DNA of 64,000 nt from Anaerovirgula multivorans. Lineage in GTDB: Bacteria; Bacillota; Clostridia; Peptostreptococcales; Natronincolaceae. Positions within the stretch are counted from its first letter, which is position 1. Every line of letters starts with the position of its first letter. The stretch is taken from contig NZ_FZOJ01000004.1 of the NCBI RefSeq assembly GCF_900188145.1, forward strand, positions 1-64,000, read 5' to 3'. The notes beneath the pieces were generated by a model. The model ran no database searches. It saw only the letters and a list, made by a program, of their open reading frames with translations, and was not told the origin of the DNA. Below are positions 54,634 to 63,270 of this stretch, one piece after another. The translations under genes were made by a program, and so were the position numbers.

Positions 54634-55056
54634 TTAGTCCTCCTCAATAATAGTATGAAATAGGGTAACCATGGTACTAGCAACCTTTATACCAATTCCT
54701 AATGTTACTAGGGGAATCAACCCAGCATTAAAAAGCATAGATAAATTTCCCATATAGAAACCAGCAGCCTTGTTTGATAAAAAATTGCCTCCCATAATAA
54801 TTCCAACCAGTCCTATCGCCATAAACCAAAGTATAGCACCTGATTCCACCATCACTGAAACTTTATGTGGCATTTTTTTTGCTGCATCTTTATAACCATA
54901 AGCTAAAGTATATAAAATGAGACTAGCTCCTAAAATAGCTCCCCCTGAAAAACCCCCTCCAGGAGATATATGTCCGTGCATGATAACAAAAATTCCGTAT
55001 ACTTGTATAAAAGGGATAATTGTTCTGGTAATGATCTTTACAATTAAATCATCCAT
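54634..55056 (-). CDS. mrpB: Mrp antiporter subunit B
   Basis: A 140-residue membrane protein with about four helices and the MnhB signature HGHISPGGGFSGGAILGAS near residue 25. GNFLSNKAAGFYMGN and NAGLIPLVTLGIGIKV follow. I start it at ATG 55056, two bases after the stop of the MbhE-like gene; the ribosome site AGGTGGAAGAG lies within that gene. The subunit is part of the Mrp membrane complex. Confidence 0.9.
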   Translation of the reverse strand: MDDLIVKIITRTIIPFIQVYGIFVIMHGHISPGGGFSGGAILGASLILYTLAYGYKDAAKKMPHKVSVMVESGAILWFMAIGLVGIIMGGNFLSNKAAGFYMGNLSMLFNAGLIPLVTLGIGIKVASTMVTLFHTIIEED

Positions 55057-55057
55057 T

Positions 55058-55360
55058 TTACTCTTCCACCTTCTTTTTATTAGAATCATCATGAAAAGCC
55101 CTCAATACTGAAACTGCTGCTGCTATAGCAGTGAAAAGTACAACCGTTTCACCCATTGTATCAAATCCTCGGTAATCCGTAATAATAGAAGCTATCACAT
55201 TAGGAGCATTTGTATCTTCAATAGCATGATCAAGATAGTATTGGGTTGTTTCATTATAAGAAGGATTTTCTATACTTCCCAGCACAGGCATTTCTAGGAT
55301 GCTTGACAATAGTAAAATTAGCAATCCCGATAAAACAACAATAGCTAATATCTTCTTCAC
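55058..55360 (-). CDS. MbhE-like subunit (part of the split MrpA C-terminus)
   Basis: A 100-residue membrane protein with two helices and a segment DYRGFDTMGETVVLFTAIAA, the C-terminal MbhE-type piece that is fused to the end of MrpA in standard seven-gene operons. The start is GTG at 55360, overlapping the preceding stop (TAGTG). It is followed by mrpB after a one-base gap. Its separate existence shows that MrpA is split here. Confidence 0.85.
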   Translation of the reverse strand: MKKILAIVVLSGLLILLLSSILEMPVLGSIENPSYNETTQYYLDHAIEDTNAPNVIASIITDYRGFDTMGETVVLFTAIAAAVSVLRAFHDDSNKKKVEE

Positions 55361-55596
55361 TACTCCATCCTCCTTGTTCTACTGATAACACCTACAAATA
55401 ATATGGTTGTTACCCCCGCTCCAATGGCTGCTTCTGTAAGTGCAATATCTGGCGCCCTTAAAAACAACCAAAGTACTGCCATTACTAAACTATAGGCAGC
55501 AAAGATAATAACCGCCCCTAACAAATCCTTTGTTCGCTCAACTGCAATAGCACAAACAATTAAAAACACGACTAAAATTATATTTAATAATTGCAT
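55360..55596 (-). CDS. MbhD-like subunit, DUF4040 (part of the split MrpA C-terminus)
   Basis: A 78-residue membrane protein with three hydrophobic helices and the DUF4040/MbhD pattern (AAYSLVMAVLWLFLRAPDIA, then LTEAAIGAGVTTILFVG). In Mrp-type antiporters this is the region just after the NuoL-like part of MrpA. In membrane-bound hydrogenases it is the separate subunit MbhD. It overlaps the MbhE-like gene by one base. No long NuoL-like MrpA gene accompanies it. Confidence 0.87.
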   Translation of the reverse strand: MQLLNIILVVFLIVCAIAVERTKDLLGAVIIFAAYSLVMAVLWLFLRAPDIALTEAAIGAGVTTILFVGVISRTRRME

Positions 55597-55603
55597 CTAT
55601 CCT

Positions 55604-55927
55604 TCACCCCTTCTCTACAGAAGAATGTTCCTTCTTATTAGCATTTTGTTTATTATATTCTGCCTTAGCGATAATATGGGCAGCTGTTGGATTTGTTAAC
55701 CAAATGAATATAATAATTAGTAACAACTTAACACTGATAATGTGCAAGCCTCGATTAACCATTAAAGCCAATAGGGCTAAGCCTGCCCCTAACGTATCGC
55801 ATTTTGTTGTGGCATGCATTCTCGTAAATACATCCGGCATACGAACCAAACCTACTGTACCTACTAGAAAAAAGAATGCACTACACAAAAGCAATAAGAT
55901 CATCATAACACTCTGAATGTATTGCAA
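55604..55927 (-). CDS. mrpG: Mrp antiporter subunit G
   Basis: A 107-residue membrane protein with three helices and the MnhG signature LVGTVGLVRMPDVFTRMHATTKCDTLGAGL, ending in a charged tail. The start is TTG, about eight bases after AAGGAGTGA. It follows mrpF at 13 bases and precedes the MbhD-like gene by seven. Confidence 0.92.
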   Translation of the reverse strand: MQYIQSVMMILLLLCSAFFFLVGTVGLVRMPDVFTRMHATTKCDTLGAGLALLALMVNRGLHIISVKLLLIIIFIWLTNPTAAHIIAKAEYNKQNANKKEHSSVEKG

Positions 55928-55940
55928 TTTATTTCACTCC

Positions 55941-56207
55941 TTAAAAAAGTTTACCTTTTTCAATGTATTTTGAAACACATACGGTGGCGATAAAGCCCAT
56001 CATGGCATAAATTAATGCAACATCTATAAAAGCCTCCTGTTCTGTAACAACTGCCAATAAAGCAATCAGGACTGCTACCTTTGTGGAAATTACATTAATA
56101 GCCACTACCCGATCTGCAGCTGTTGGACCATCATATGCTTTATATAAACTAAAAAAAGCCAAAATGGCTAAAAAAATTGCCACAGCTTGCAATGCTATTA
56201 TACTCAT
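55941..56207 (-). CDS. mrpF: Mrp antiporter subunit F
   Basis: An 88-residue membrane protein with three helices and the MnhF pattern (LYKAYDGPTAADRVVAINVI, then QEAFIDVALIYAMMGFIATV). Its ATG overlaps the mrpE stop by four bases (ATGA). It is followed by mrpG. Confidence 0.92.
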   Translation of the reverse strand: MSIIALQAVAIFLAILAFFSLYKAYDGPTAADRVVAINVISTKVAVLIALLAVVTEQEAFIDVALIYAMMGFIATVCVSKYIEKGKLF

Positions 56208-56713
56208 TTTGCCTCTCCCTCCAATTTACAAACATATTGTTCAATAATTGAATTAACCATACCCTCAGCTGCACTATCAGTTAATGCGTGTATGATAAAC
56301 TCATCTTCCTTCACATCCACCGTCAAAGTGCCTGGAGTTAAGGTTACAGAGTTGGCATAAATCACCTTGTTAACATCATTTTTAAGCATCATTGGTACCC
56401 GAATAAATGCTGGTTGTATTGGCATAGCTGGCTTTAAAACAATTAATGCAACATCAATATTCGCCTTTACAATCTCTACAAGTAAGTGTCCTATAAAGAT
56501 GATAAAGATTTTAAGTTTTTTCAGGGAATACAAAGGCATTTCCTTTTCTACAAAGGCAATATCATGCGAATAAAGCACTACCAAGGAACTGACGATAGCC
56601 CCCACCAAAATCGCTTCAATCGTCAATTTAGGTGACAGTATCAGCCAGAATAATAATAATAGGGTAAATAAACAAATATTTTTTTTGTTGAACCACGACT
56701 TTTTCATTTCCAT
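56204..56713 (-). CDS. mrpE: Mrp antiporter subunit E
   Basis: A 169-residue membrane protein of the MnhE family: two or three N-terminal helices, then the conserved IDVALIVLKPAMPIQPAFIRVP, KVIYANSVTLTPGTLTVDV and FIIHAL segments. It opens the Mrp operon. AGAGGTGTAAAG precedes the ATG. The order E-F-G-A'-A''-B-C-D differs from the A-to-G order of Bacillus and resembles archaeal and thermotogal Mrp/Mbh-type clusters. Confidence 0.92.
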   Translation of the reverse strand: MEMKKSWFNKKNICLFTLLLLFWLILSPKLTIEAILVGAIVSSLVVLYSHDIAFVEKEMPLYSLKKLKIFIIFIGHLLVEIVKANIDVALIVLKPAMPIQPAFIRVPMMLKNDVNKVIYANSVTLTPGTLTVDVKEDEFIIHALTDSAAEGMVNSIIEQYVCKLEGEAK

Positions 56714-57124
56714 TCTTTACACCTCTAATCAATCATACTATAAAAAATAAATGTCATCACAAAAATGCTTCATAAACATAGCTTGTCTTAGCTTAATATA
56801 GCATGAAAAGCTTGATATTGCAACAAAGCCTTTTGTTTTATATTTTAAAAAGCTCGATGAAACTTTGTTAAAAATTTCATAATATGCATAGCTACTAGTA
56901 TCTATAGCTTCCTATCTTTTTTGTAACTTCTATATTTTTCATAAAATTCCACATATTTTTCAGTTTGCCATGGTTTTTTAATTACCTATATTCTTCAGTT
57001 TAGTAAAACCTGACATCATATGAATCTGCTTAGATAGCTATATGTGAAGCTATTGATGAAATACACCTTTTATTTCCTATGGTATGTCAATAATTTTAAA
57101 ATCTAATAGTAAGCCATTTAGATA
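56714..57124. other. Promoter region of the Mrp operon
   Basis: A gene-free, AT-rich stretch. At 56865-56882 TTGTTAAAAATTTCATAA agrees at 16 of 18 positions with a Rex-type TTGTTAANNNNTTAACAA site, which would link transcription to the NADH/NAD+ ratio (a weak inference). Apart from candidate -10 boxes near 56740, I see nothing else. Confidence 0.3.
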
Positions 57125-57388
57125 TTATTCCTCATATTCTTTTGTAGTCAAGGCACTTTTTACCGTTACACCCTCTAATCTTCCAAGCTTTCCTGTTAAA
57201 GCCCCTATTTCATCAGTAGTTCCTTCTACAATCAATGATATAACGGATATGCTTCTTTTTTTATAAGGTATTCCCATCCTTCCAACGATAATGGAGGAAT
57301 GCTGTCCAATATAAAGATTTACCTTATCTGCAATTATATCTGGAGAATCAATTACAATCCCGATGACACCAATTCGCTTATTTTTCAT
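57125..57388 (-). CDS. TM1266-type iron-only hydrogenase system regulator
   Basis: An 87-residue ACT-like protein with the pattern RIGVIGIVIDSPD, IIVGRMGIPYKKRSISVISLIVEG and LTGKLGRLEGVTVKSAL, the TM1266 family. Members accompany [FeFe]-hydrogenase and maturase genes and are presumed regulators, possibly ligand-binding, without a DNA-binding domain of their own. It sits between hydA and the Mrp operon on the same strand, 271 bases after hydA, with the terminator-like hairpins (57537, 57599) between. GGAGTGGGTACA precedes the ATG. Confidence 0.85.
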   Translation of the reverse strand: MKNKRIGVIGIVIDSPDIIADKVNLYIGQHSSIIVGRMGIPYKKRSISVISLIVEGTTDEIGALTGKLGRLEGVTVKSALTTKEYEE

Positions 57389-57536
57389 TTGTACCCACTC
57401 CTTAGAAATATTATATAGTATATTTATTATACATTATATACAGATTGGTGAATATGTGGAAATATAATTAAGAAAGGTTGTTTAAAAATAGAAGAAATTT
57501 TAAGGTTGAGATGCTTTTGTGGGGCGTAGAAAAATG

Positions 57537-57584
57537 AAAAAACATCCTAAATTTGGAATATTTATCCAACTATAAGATGTTTTT
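57537..57584 (-). terminator. Hairpin with T-run between hydA and the regulator
   Basis: GAAAAAACATC / GATGTTTTT with an inner TTGG/CCAA stem. On the minus strand a run of T follows. It may be a second terminator for hydA. Confidence 0.55.
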
Positions 57585-57598
57585 CATGTTTCTATGAG

Positions 57599-57653
57599 AA
57601 AGAGGCTGCCTTTTTCTATAATTTTTAAAATTATTTTCAGACAGCACCTCTTA
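57599..57653 (-). terminator. Terminator of hydA
   Basis: AAGAGGTGCTGTCTG pairs imperfectly with GGCAGCCTCTTTC around a long AT-rich loop on the minus strand, just after the hydA stop. Confidence 0.55.
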
Positions 57654-57659
57654 AGGATT

Positions 57660-59399
57660 TTATACTGTAGTCTCAGCAGTTTTTTTACTTCTATCTACAT
57701 AATGAGTATGCAATAAATGATGCGCCTTATGACTTCCCGGTTCTCCTAGATAATCTTTATAGATTTTTTGTACTTCAGTGTTTTCATGGGATCTTCTTAC
57801 TGGGTTGCCAGCATCACTTGCATAAATACCTTCCATACGCTGTAGTTTTACTGCTTGATTATCTGGGATTGGGGCACCACCACCACCGATGCACCCAGTA
57901 GGACAACCCATAACTTCGATAAAGTGATAATCAGCTTCCCCCGCTGCTACTTTATCCATTAATTTCTTAGCATTACTTGTTCCACTGGCAATAGCTACTT
58001 TCACCTTCATACCAGCTACCTCTAACTCCGCTTCTTTAACTCCCTCTAATCCTCTTACAACTTGATAGTCTATTGCATCCATTTCACCTTCTGTTAAAAT
58101 CCATGTTACTGTTCTTAAAGCCGCCTCCATAACTCCACCAGTTGTAGCAAAAATTCTAGCAGCTCCTGTACCTTCTCCCATTAGTTTATCAAAAGCTTGA
58201 TCTTCTAATTGAGGTAGATGGATACCTTCAAGCTTGAATAACTTAGCTAATTCTCTTGTGGTTAATACTACATCTACATCCTGAATACCACCATGACCCA
58301 TTTCTGGTCGGTTGGCTTCAAATTTCTTTGCTGTACATGGCATAATGGATAAGTGGAATATATCCTTTGGATCTAGTCCTGCTGTTTCTGGATAATAGGA
58401 CTTTGCTAATGCACCAAACATCTGTTGAGGTGATTTACATGAGGACACATTATCCAATAGTTGTGGATAGTTATGCTCTATATATTTAATCCAGCCTGGT
58501 GAACAAGAGGTAAGCAGTGGTAAATTTTTACCTTCTTTCACTCTATTTAAAAATTCTGTTCCTTCCTCCATAATGGTTAAGTCTGCTGAAAAATCTGTAT
58601 CAAATACTTTATCAACACCTATTTTTCTCAAAGCAGTAGGCAGCTTAAAGGTTACATCTGTACCAGGTGCTAATCCAAATTCTTCACCCATAGTGTTTTT
58701 AATGGCTGGAGCCATTTGAACAACTACGTGCTTGGTAGGATCTCTTAATACTGCCATTACCTTATGGATTTCATTTTTCTCTGTCAGTGCTCCAACTGGA
58801 CAAACCTTAACGCACTGTCCACAGTTGATACAATCTGTTTCTGCAATAGGTGCATCCTCTTTTGTTGTGGCATAGGAGCCATTTTCCGTTTCTACCTTTT
58901 TATAAATACCGATTCCCTGTACGTCTTCACATACTCTGATACATCTTTCACAACCGATACATTTATCCATATCTCTTGTTAAGGCAAAGCTGGATACGTC
59001 TAATCCTCTACCAGGAATGTTTCTTTCCTTTGGGTGTACGTTATAGTAGTAAGCAGCATTTTGCAGTTCACAGTCGCCACCTACACGATCACAGGTTAAA
59101 CAGTCATTTGGATGTCTTACAAGTATTTCATTTAATACTTCTTTTCTTGAAGCTATTACTTCTTCAGTATCTGTATTGATTACCATCCCTGCTTTAATTT
59201 CGGTTTCACAGGACTTTACTAGTTCTGTTTCCCCTGCCACTTCCACAACACATAGATTACAAACGCCACCTGGCTTTAAATCAGGGTGATAGCAAAGAGT
59301 AGGTATATTAATACCAACTTCTCTACATACTTCTAATATAGTTTTCCCTTCCATAACTGTCAGGGATTTATTATTAATCACTACATTAATTCCAGACAT
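57660..59399 (-). CDS. hydA: Modular [FeFe] hydrogenase, catalytic subunit HydA
   Basis: A 579-residue enzyme: an N-terminal plant-type [2Fe-2S] domain (CYHPDLKPGGVCNLC, about 35-50), a NuoG-like His-Cys cluster (HPNDCLTCD), two [4Fe-4S] ferredoxin clusters (about 140-210; CIGCERCIRVC, CINCGQCVKVC) and the H-cluster domain. That domain has L1 TSCSPGW near 293, L2 MPCTAKKFE near 350, and L3 VMGCPTGCIGGGGAP near 497. L1 has Ser where most enzymes have the second Cys. This architecture is that of NAD(P)- or formate-linked group A hydrogenases, but no NuoE/F-like partner genes are seen. It lies between the formate dehydrogenase and the TM1266-type gene. AAGGAGGACC is the ribosome site. Confidence 0.9.
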   Translation of the reverse strand: MSGINVVINNKSLTVMEGKTILEVCREVGINIPTLCYHPDLKPGGVCNLCVVEVAGETELVKSCETEIKAGMVINTDTEEVIASRKEVLNEILVRHPNDCLTCDRVGGDCELQNAAYYYNVHPKERNIPGRGLDVSSFALTRDMDKCIGCERCIRVCEDVQGIGIYKKVETENGSYATTKEDAPIAETDCINCGQCVKVCPVGALTEKNEIHKVMAVLRDPTKHVVVQMAPAIKNTMGEEFGLAPGTDVTFKLPTALRKIGVDKVFDTDFSADLTIMEEGTEFLNRVKEGKNLPLLTSCSPGWIKYIEHNYPQLLDNVSSCKSPQQMFGALAKSYYPETAGLDPKDIFHLSIMPCTAKKFEANRPEMGHGGIQDVDVVLTTRELAKLFKLEGIHLPQLEDQAFDKLMGEGTGAARIFATTGGVMEAALRTVTWILTEGEMDAIDYQVVRGLEGVKEAELEVAGMKVKVAIASGTSNAKKLMDKVAAGEADYHFIEVMGCPTGCIGGGGAPIPDNQAVKLQRMEGIYASDAGNPVRRSHENTEVQKIYKDYLGEPGSHKAHHLLHTHYVDRSKKTAETTV

Positions 59400-59667
59400 T
59401 ATTGGTCCTCCTTTTCAAAATTAATACAAACCAAGCTTTTATCCTAAATACTTACTTTGCCACCTTTTTATGATGTAGATGAAAAAAAACAAGATTCTTA
59501 CATTATATTTCAGATAATTTGAAGAGTGTATTTTCATAATTCATGTTATTGTTTTAACTATTTTCAATACACACAGTATATATTTAGAAAGATTACGTTA
59601 TTCTTTTAACTAGATTAAGCATGTATAGGAAAGAGACTAAGCTTTTTAGCCCCTCCTCCTATTGTTA
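59400..59667. promoter_or_regulatory. hydA upstream region with a 16-base direct repeat
   Basis: GTTATTGTTTTAACTA (59545-59560) and GTTATTCTTTTAACTA (59597-59612) differ by one base. They are spaced 52 bases, about five helical turns, as expected for an operator pair. Otherwise only AT-rich promoter-like sequence is visible. Reading from the minus strand, hydA may have its own promoter here in addition to readthrough from fdhA. Confidence 0.4.
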
Positions 59668-62340
59668 TTAAGCTAGTTTTTCAACCTTAACACCGGTTAC
59701 CTTTAATCCAGGAATTTTGCAATACTTATCTAACACTTCACCGTTAGTCAGGACGTTTGCACCTTCTGTCCAGTGAAATGGTATAAATACTACATTTTCA
59801 TCCACGATATCAGTAACAATAGCCTTTGTTGTTATACTTCCTCTACGGGAAGTAACCTTAACCATGTCCCCATCTTGGATACCCTTAGCAGTTGCCAGTT
59901 TGCTATTCATTTCGATATAATGACCAGGAGCCATTTGATTAATACCATCAGTTTTTGCTGTCATGGTAGTAGTATGATATTGATATAAAACACGTCCCGT
60001 TGTCATTACTAATGGATATTCATCACTGGATAATTCTGGAGATTCTTCAAACTCAACAGGCACAAATAATCCAGCGCCTCTTGCAGGTTTACCAACATGT
60101 AAGAACTTGGTTCCTGGATGATCTTCAGTTGGACACGGCCATTGAATGCCTTCCTTTTCTATTCTATTATAAGTAATTCCAGCATATTGTGGAGTTACTG
60201 TTCTTATTTCATTAAAGATGTCCTCTGCACTGCTGTAGTTTGCCTCATAGCCTAATCTATTCATAAGCTCGGTGAATATTTCCCAATCTGCTTTGGCTTC
60301 TCCTGGAGGATTAATAGCCTTTCTTACCCTTTGAATTCTTCTTTCGGTATTAGCAAAGGTTCCATCCTTTTCTGCAAAAGCAGCTGCTGGGAATACAACA
60401 TCAGCCAACTCAGCTGTTTCAGTTAAGAATAAATCCTGTACCACTAAGAAAGTTTTCTCTAATGCCTTTTTAACATGAGCTGTATCTGGATCTGATACCA
60501 TTGGGTTTTCACCAAATACATATAATACCTTGACATCTCCATGCTCAGCTCCATGTACAGCATCAGGAATAGTTAAACCTGGCTTGTCGGATAGTTTAAC
60601 TCCCCATGCCTTTTCAAACTTGGCTACGATATCTGGATTCGTTACCGATTGATAGCCTGTAAATACGTTTGGTAGAGCTCCCATATCGCAGGCACCCTGT
60701 ACATTATTTTGTCCCCTTAATGGGTTAACTCCTGAACTCTCTCTACCTAAGTTTCCAGTTACCAACGCAAGGTTGGATAAACTCATTACAGATTCAGTCC
60801 CATTGTGATGCTGGGTAATACCCATACAGTATAATATGCTAGCTTTTACTGTTGAAGCGTAAAGTCTAGACGCCTCACGAATAGTCTCTGCATCAACTCC
60901 ACAAATTTCTGCAGCATACTCAGGTGTGTATTTCTTTACAACTTCTTGTAGCTTATCAAAGCCTTCTGTATTGTTAGCAATGTATTCTTTAGCTTCTAAG
61001 CTTTCTTCAAGAATAACATGAATCATAGCATTAGATAATGCAATACTTGTACCCGGCTTAATTTTTAGATAAACATCAGCATCCTTAGCTAATGGAATTT
61101 CTCGAGGATCTGCTACAATTAACTTTGCACCCTTCTTAAGTGCCTGTCTAACTTGAGCACCTATTACTGGATGGTTTTCAGTTGTATTAGATCCTGTTAT
61201 AAAGATAACTTCTGCATCTTTAATCTCTGCAATACTGTTTGTCATGGCACCACTTCCTAATGTAGTTGCAAGACCTGCAACTGTGGAACTATGTCAGAGG
61301 CGTGCACAGTGGTCAACGTTATTCGTACCAATAACTGCTCTCATTAATTTGGTCATTAAATAGTTTTCTTCATTCAATGCTCTTGCAGATGAGAAGGCAG
61401 CAATTGCATCTGGTCCATATTGATTCTTAGTTTCTTTTATCTTATTAGCCACAACTTCAAAGGCCTCTTCCCAAGTAGCCTCTTGTAGTTTTCCATTTTT
61501 TCTTACTAATGGGGTTTTTAATCTATCTGGGTGATTAACAAAGTTATAGGCAAATTTACCCTTGACACAAAGTAACCCTTGATTAGATGGTCCCATAGCT
61601 GGCTGAACCTCTACAACCTTGTTGTCTTTAACCAATAAATCCATTTGACATCCCACACCACAATAAGAACAGGTGGTTGTAACTGCCTTTGTTTCCCAAT
61701 ATCTGAACTTTTCTTTAGCTTTTGGCATTAAAGCTCCAACTGGACACACGGATACACAATTTCCACAAGATACACATTCAGATTCTGCTAATGGCATGCC
61801 AAATGGAGGAGAAACTTTGGTGGATGCTCCTCTTTCTACCATAGAAATCGCATTTGTATTTTGAAGTTCATTACATACCCTAACACACTTTCCACAGGAA
61901 ATACACTTGTCTGCTTCACTGTAATAGAATGGATTGCTTTCATCTATTGGATAACTGCTAGTTGGCGCTGTATAAGCGGGTTCTTTAACCTCATACTTAT
62001 AGCATAGAGCTTGAAGCTGGCACATTCCTGATTTACCGCAGGTTAAACAGTCCATCGGATGCTTGGACAGTAGCAACTGTAATATTTCCTTTCTGGCTTC
62101 CACAACAGATGAGCTTTCTGTCCAAATGCTCATTCCTTCTTCTGCTGGAGTTGTACAGGCTGTTGGTAATTTGATGCTGCCTTCAACCTCAACAGTACAA
62201 ATCCTACAGGCACCATCTGGCTTTAATCTTGGGTCATTACAGAAAGTTGGAATCTCGACGCCTATTTTACTAGCTGCCTGCAAAATAGTTGTACCTTTTT
62301 CTACTTGGACGGGACGTCCATTGATCTTAAGGTTAATCAT
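59668..62340 (-). CDS. fdhA: Selenocysteine formate dehydrogenase, catalytic subunit
   Basis: An 890-residue enzyme read through an in-frame TGA at 61294-61296 (residue 349, selenocysteine). The context CARL-U-HSSTVAGL is the molybdenum/tungsten-ligand site of formate dehydrogenases. Domains: N-terminal [2Fe-2S] (CNDPRLKPDGACRIC) and NuoG-like cluster (HPMDCLTCGKSGMC), two [4Fe-4S] clusters (CISCGKCVRVC, CVSCGNCVSVC), a third in CSYCGVGCQMD, and the molybdopterin-oxidoreductase domains after residue 220. A SECIS hairpin follows the TGA. A conventional gene caller splits it into 62340-61294 and 61245-59668. With hydA downstream, it suggests a formate/hydrogen-linked system. AGGATG-type site at 62345. 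Confidence 0.95.
61250..61296 (-). promoter_or_regulatory. Bacterial SECIS element
   Basis: Directly after the selenocysteine TGA (61296-61294), the RNA forms a hairpin with the stem AGTTGCA / TGCAACT (61282-61276 and 61270-61264). Its apical loop GGTCT closely matches the GGUCU loop of the Escherichia coli fdhF SECIS. The loop is about 17-20 bases from the TGA, the usual distance. Confidence 0.85.
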
Positions 62341-63100
62341 CTTTTCAACATCCTTTCTTATTAAATTAAATAAAGAAAAAAGTTTAATATTAAATTCTTT
62401 GAGTGTTAATTATCTATATATACTATAACATCTCAAAGAACTTTACGCTTGTTAAAGTAAACATTTTATAATATTAATAATTTTACAAAATAAAATTGAT
62501 TTTGTAAAATTCAGTTTTTTGCGATTGAAAAAATTAGCATATTGGAAATGTTTCAAGGATTGTTTATTGATAAGAGTTTTTGCTAAATTTGTAGAATAGA
62601 ATTTTTATACCTACCTTGATTCGTATTCTATAACTATAGGTATAAGGCATAAATTTTTTGTAAATAATTATAATAAGAAAACATGAAAACGATTTCCTTA
62701 ACGGTATTTATATTAGTAGAACCTTTCAAGGTAATTTTGCAAGGTAATTTGGCAAATTATAAGTATTCATTTTCTATTATTTTACATCTTTGATATAACT
62801 TTGTCAAACAATTCGTTATGAAATAATCAATATTGTTTAATTTTCATTTTTTTATAATATCCTTAATTATTCGTGAAGCATTCCTTGTTTTTTCAACATT
62901 CTAACCAAAACATTGTCTATGTTTTATATAAACCTGTTAATTTTAAAACATTAATCATTATGTACTAATTTAGTAGTATTTCGTCATTAATTCATTTGTA
63001 AAAAAGTTTCTAATTTATTTTTTGCATATTTACCCATATATCCTACTTATATATAATCACTTCGTTTTAAATTTAACAATGTTTTCCATTATTTACAACT
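62341..63100. other. Gene-free fdhA upstream region with a 13-base inverted repeat
   Basis: About 760 AT-rich bases without a gene. AATTTTACAAAAT (62479-62491) and its mirror (62499-62511) with a seven-base spacer form a possible operator about 140 bases upstream of fdhA. A direct repeat CAAGGTAATTT (62728 and 62739) and an AT-rich partial palindrome (62617-62642) are also present. The minus-strand promoter of fdhA must lie here, but I cannot pick it with confidence. Confidence 0.4.
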
Positions 63101-63133
63101 AAAAAAGCTCCCGCCATTACTCTGCAGAAGCTT
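63101..63133 (-). terminator. Intrinsic terminator of the CBS gene
   Basis: On the minus strand AGCTTCTGC pairs with GCGGGAGCT (G-U pairs included) and TTTTTTAG follows. Confidence 0.6.
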
Positions 63134-63135
63134 CT

Positions 63136-63270
63136 TTAGCAGATATATTTATCTAGATCTTTCTTTTAGGGTATACACCTCTACCTCTAATCACTAGCAT
63201 GGGTAGGACTTTTGAATCAGGTGAAGCAAATTCTCCATCTGCCCCGATGTTTCAACTTTCTAAAAGGAGT
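63136..63270. other. Unassigned stretch with relatively high GC
   Basis: About 130 bases more GC-rich than their surroundings. On the minus strand one frame is open for about 32 codons from 63246 to 63154 (...KVLPMLVIRGRGVYP...). It has no start with a ribosome site except an internal ATG. The LPMLVIRGRGVYP string resembles the start of Lon proteases, so it may be a gene remnant or an untranslated structured region. Confidence 0.3.

Noticed and set aside
61245-62340. Two separate formate dehydrogenase genes or a nonsense mutation
   Set aside because: The TGA is in the canonical selenocysteine context with a SECIS hairpin, and the frame continues unchanged, so this is one gene.
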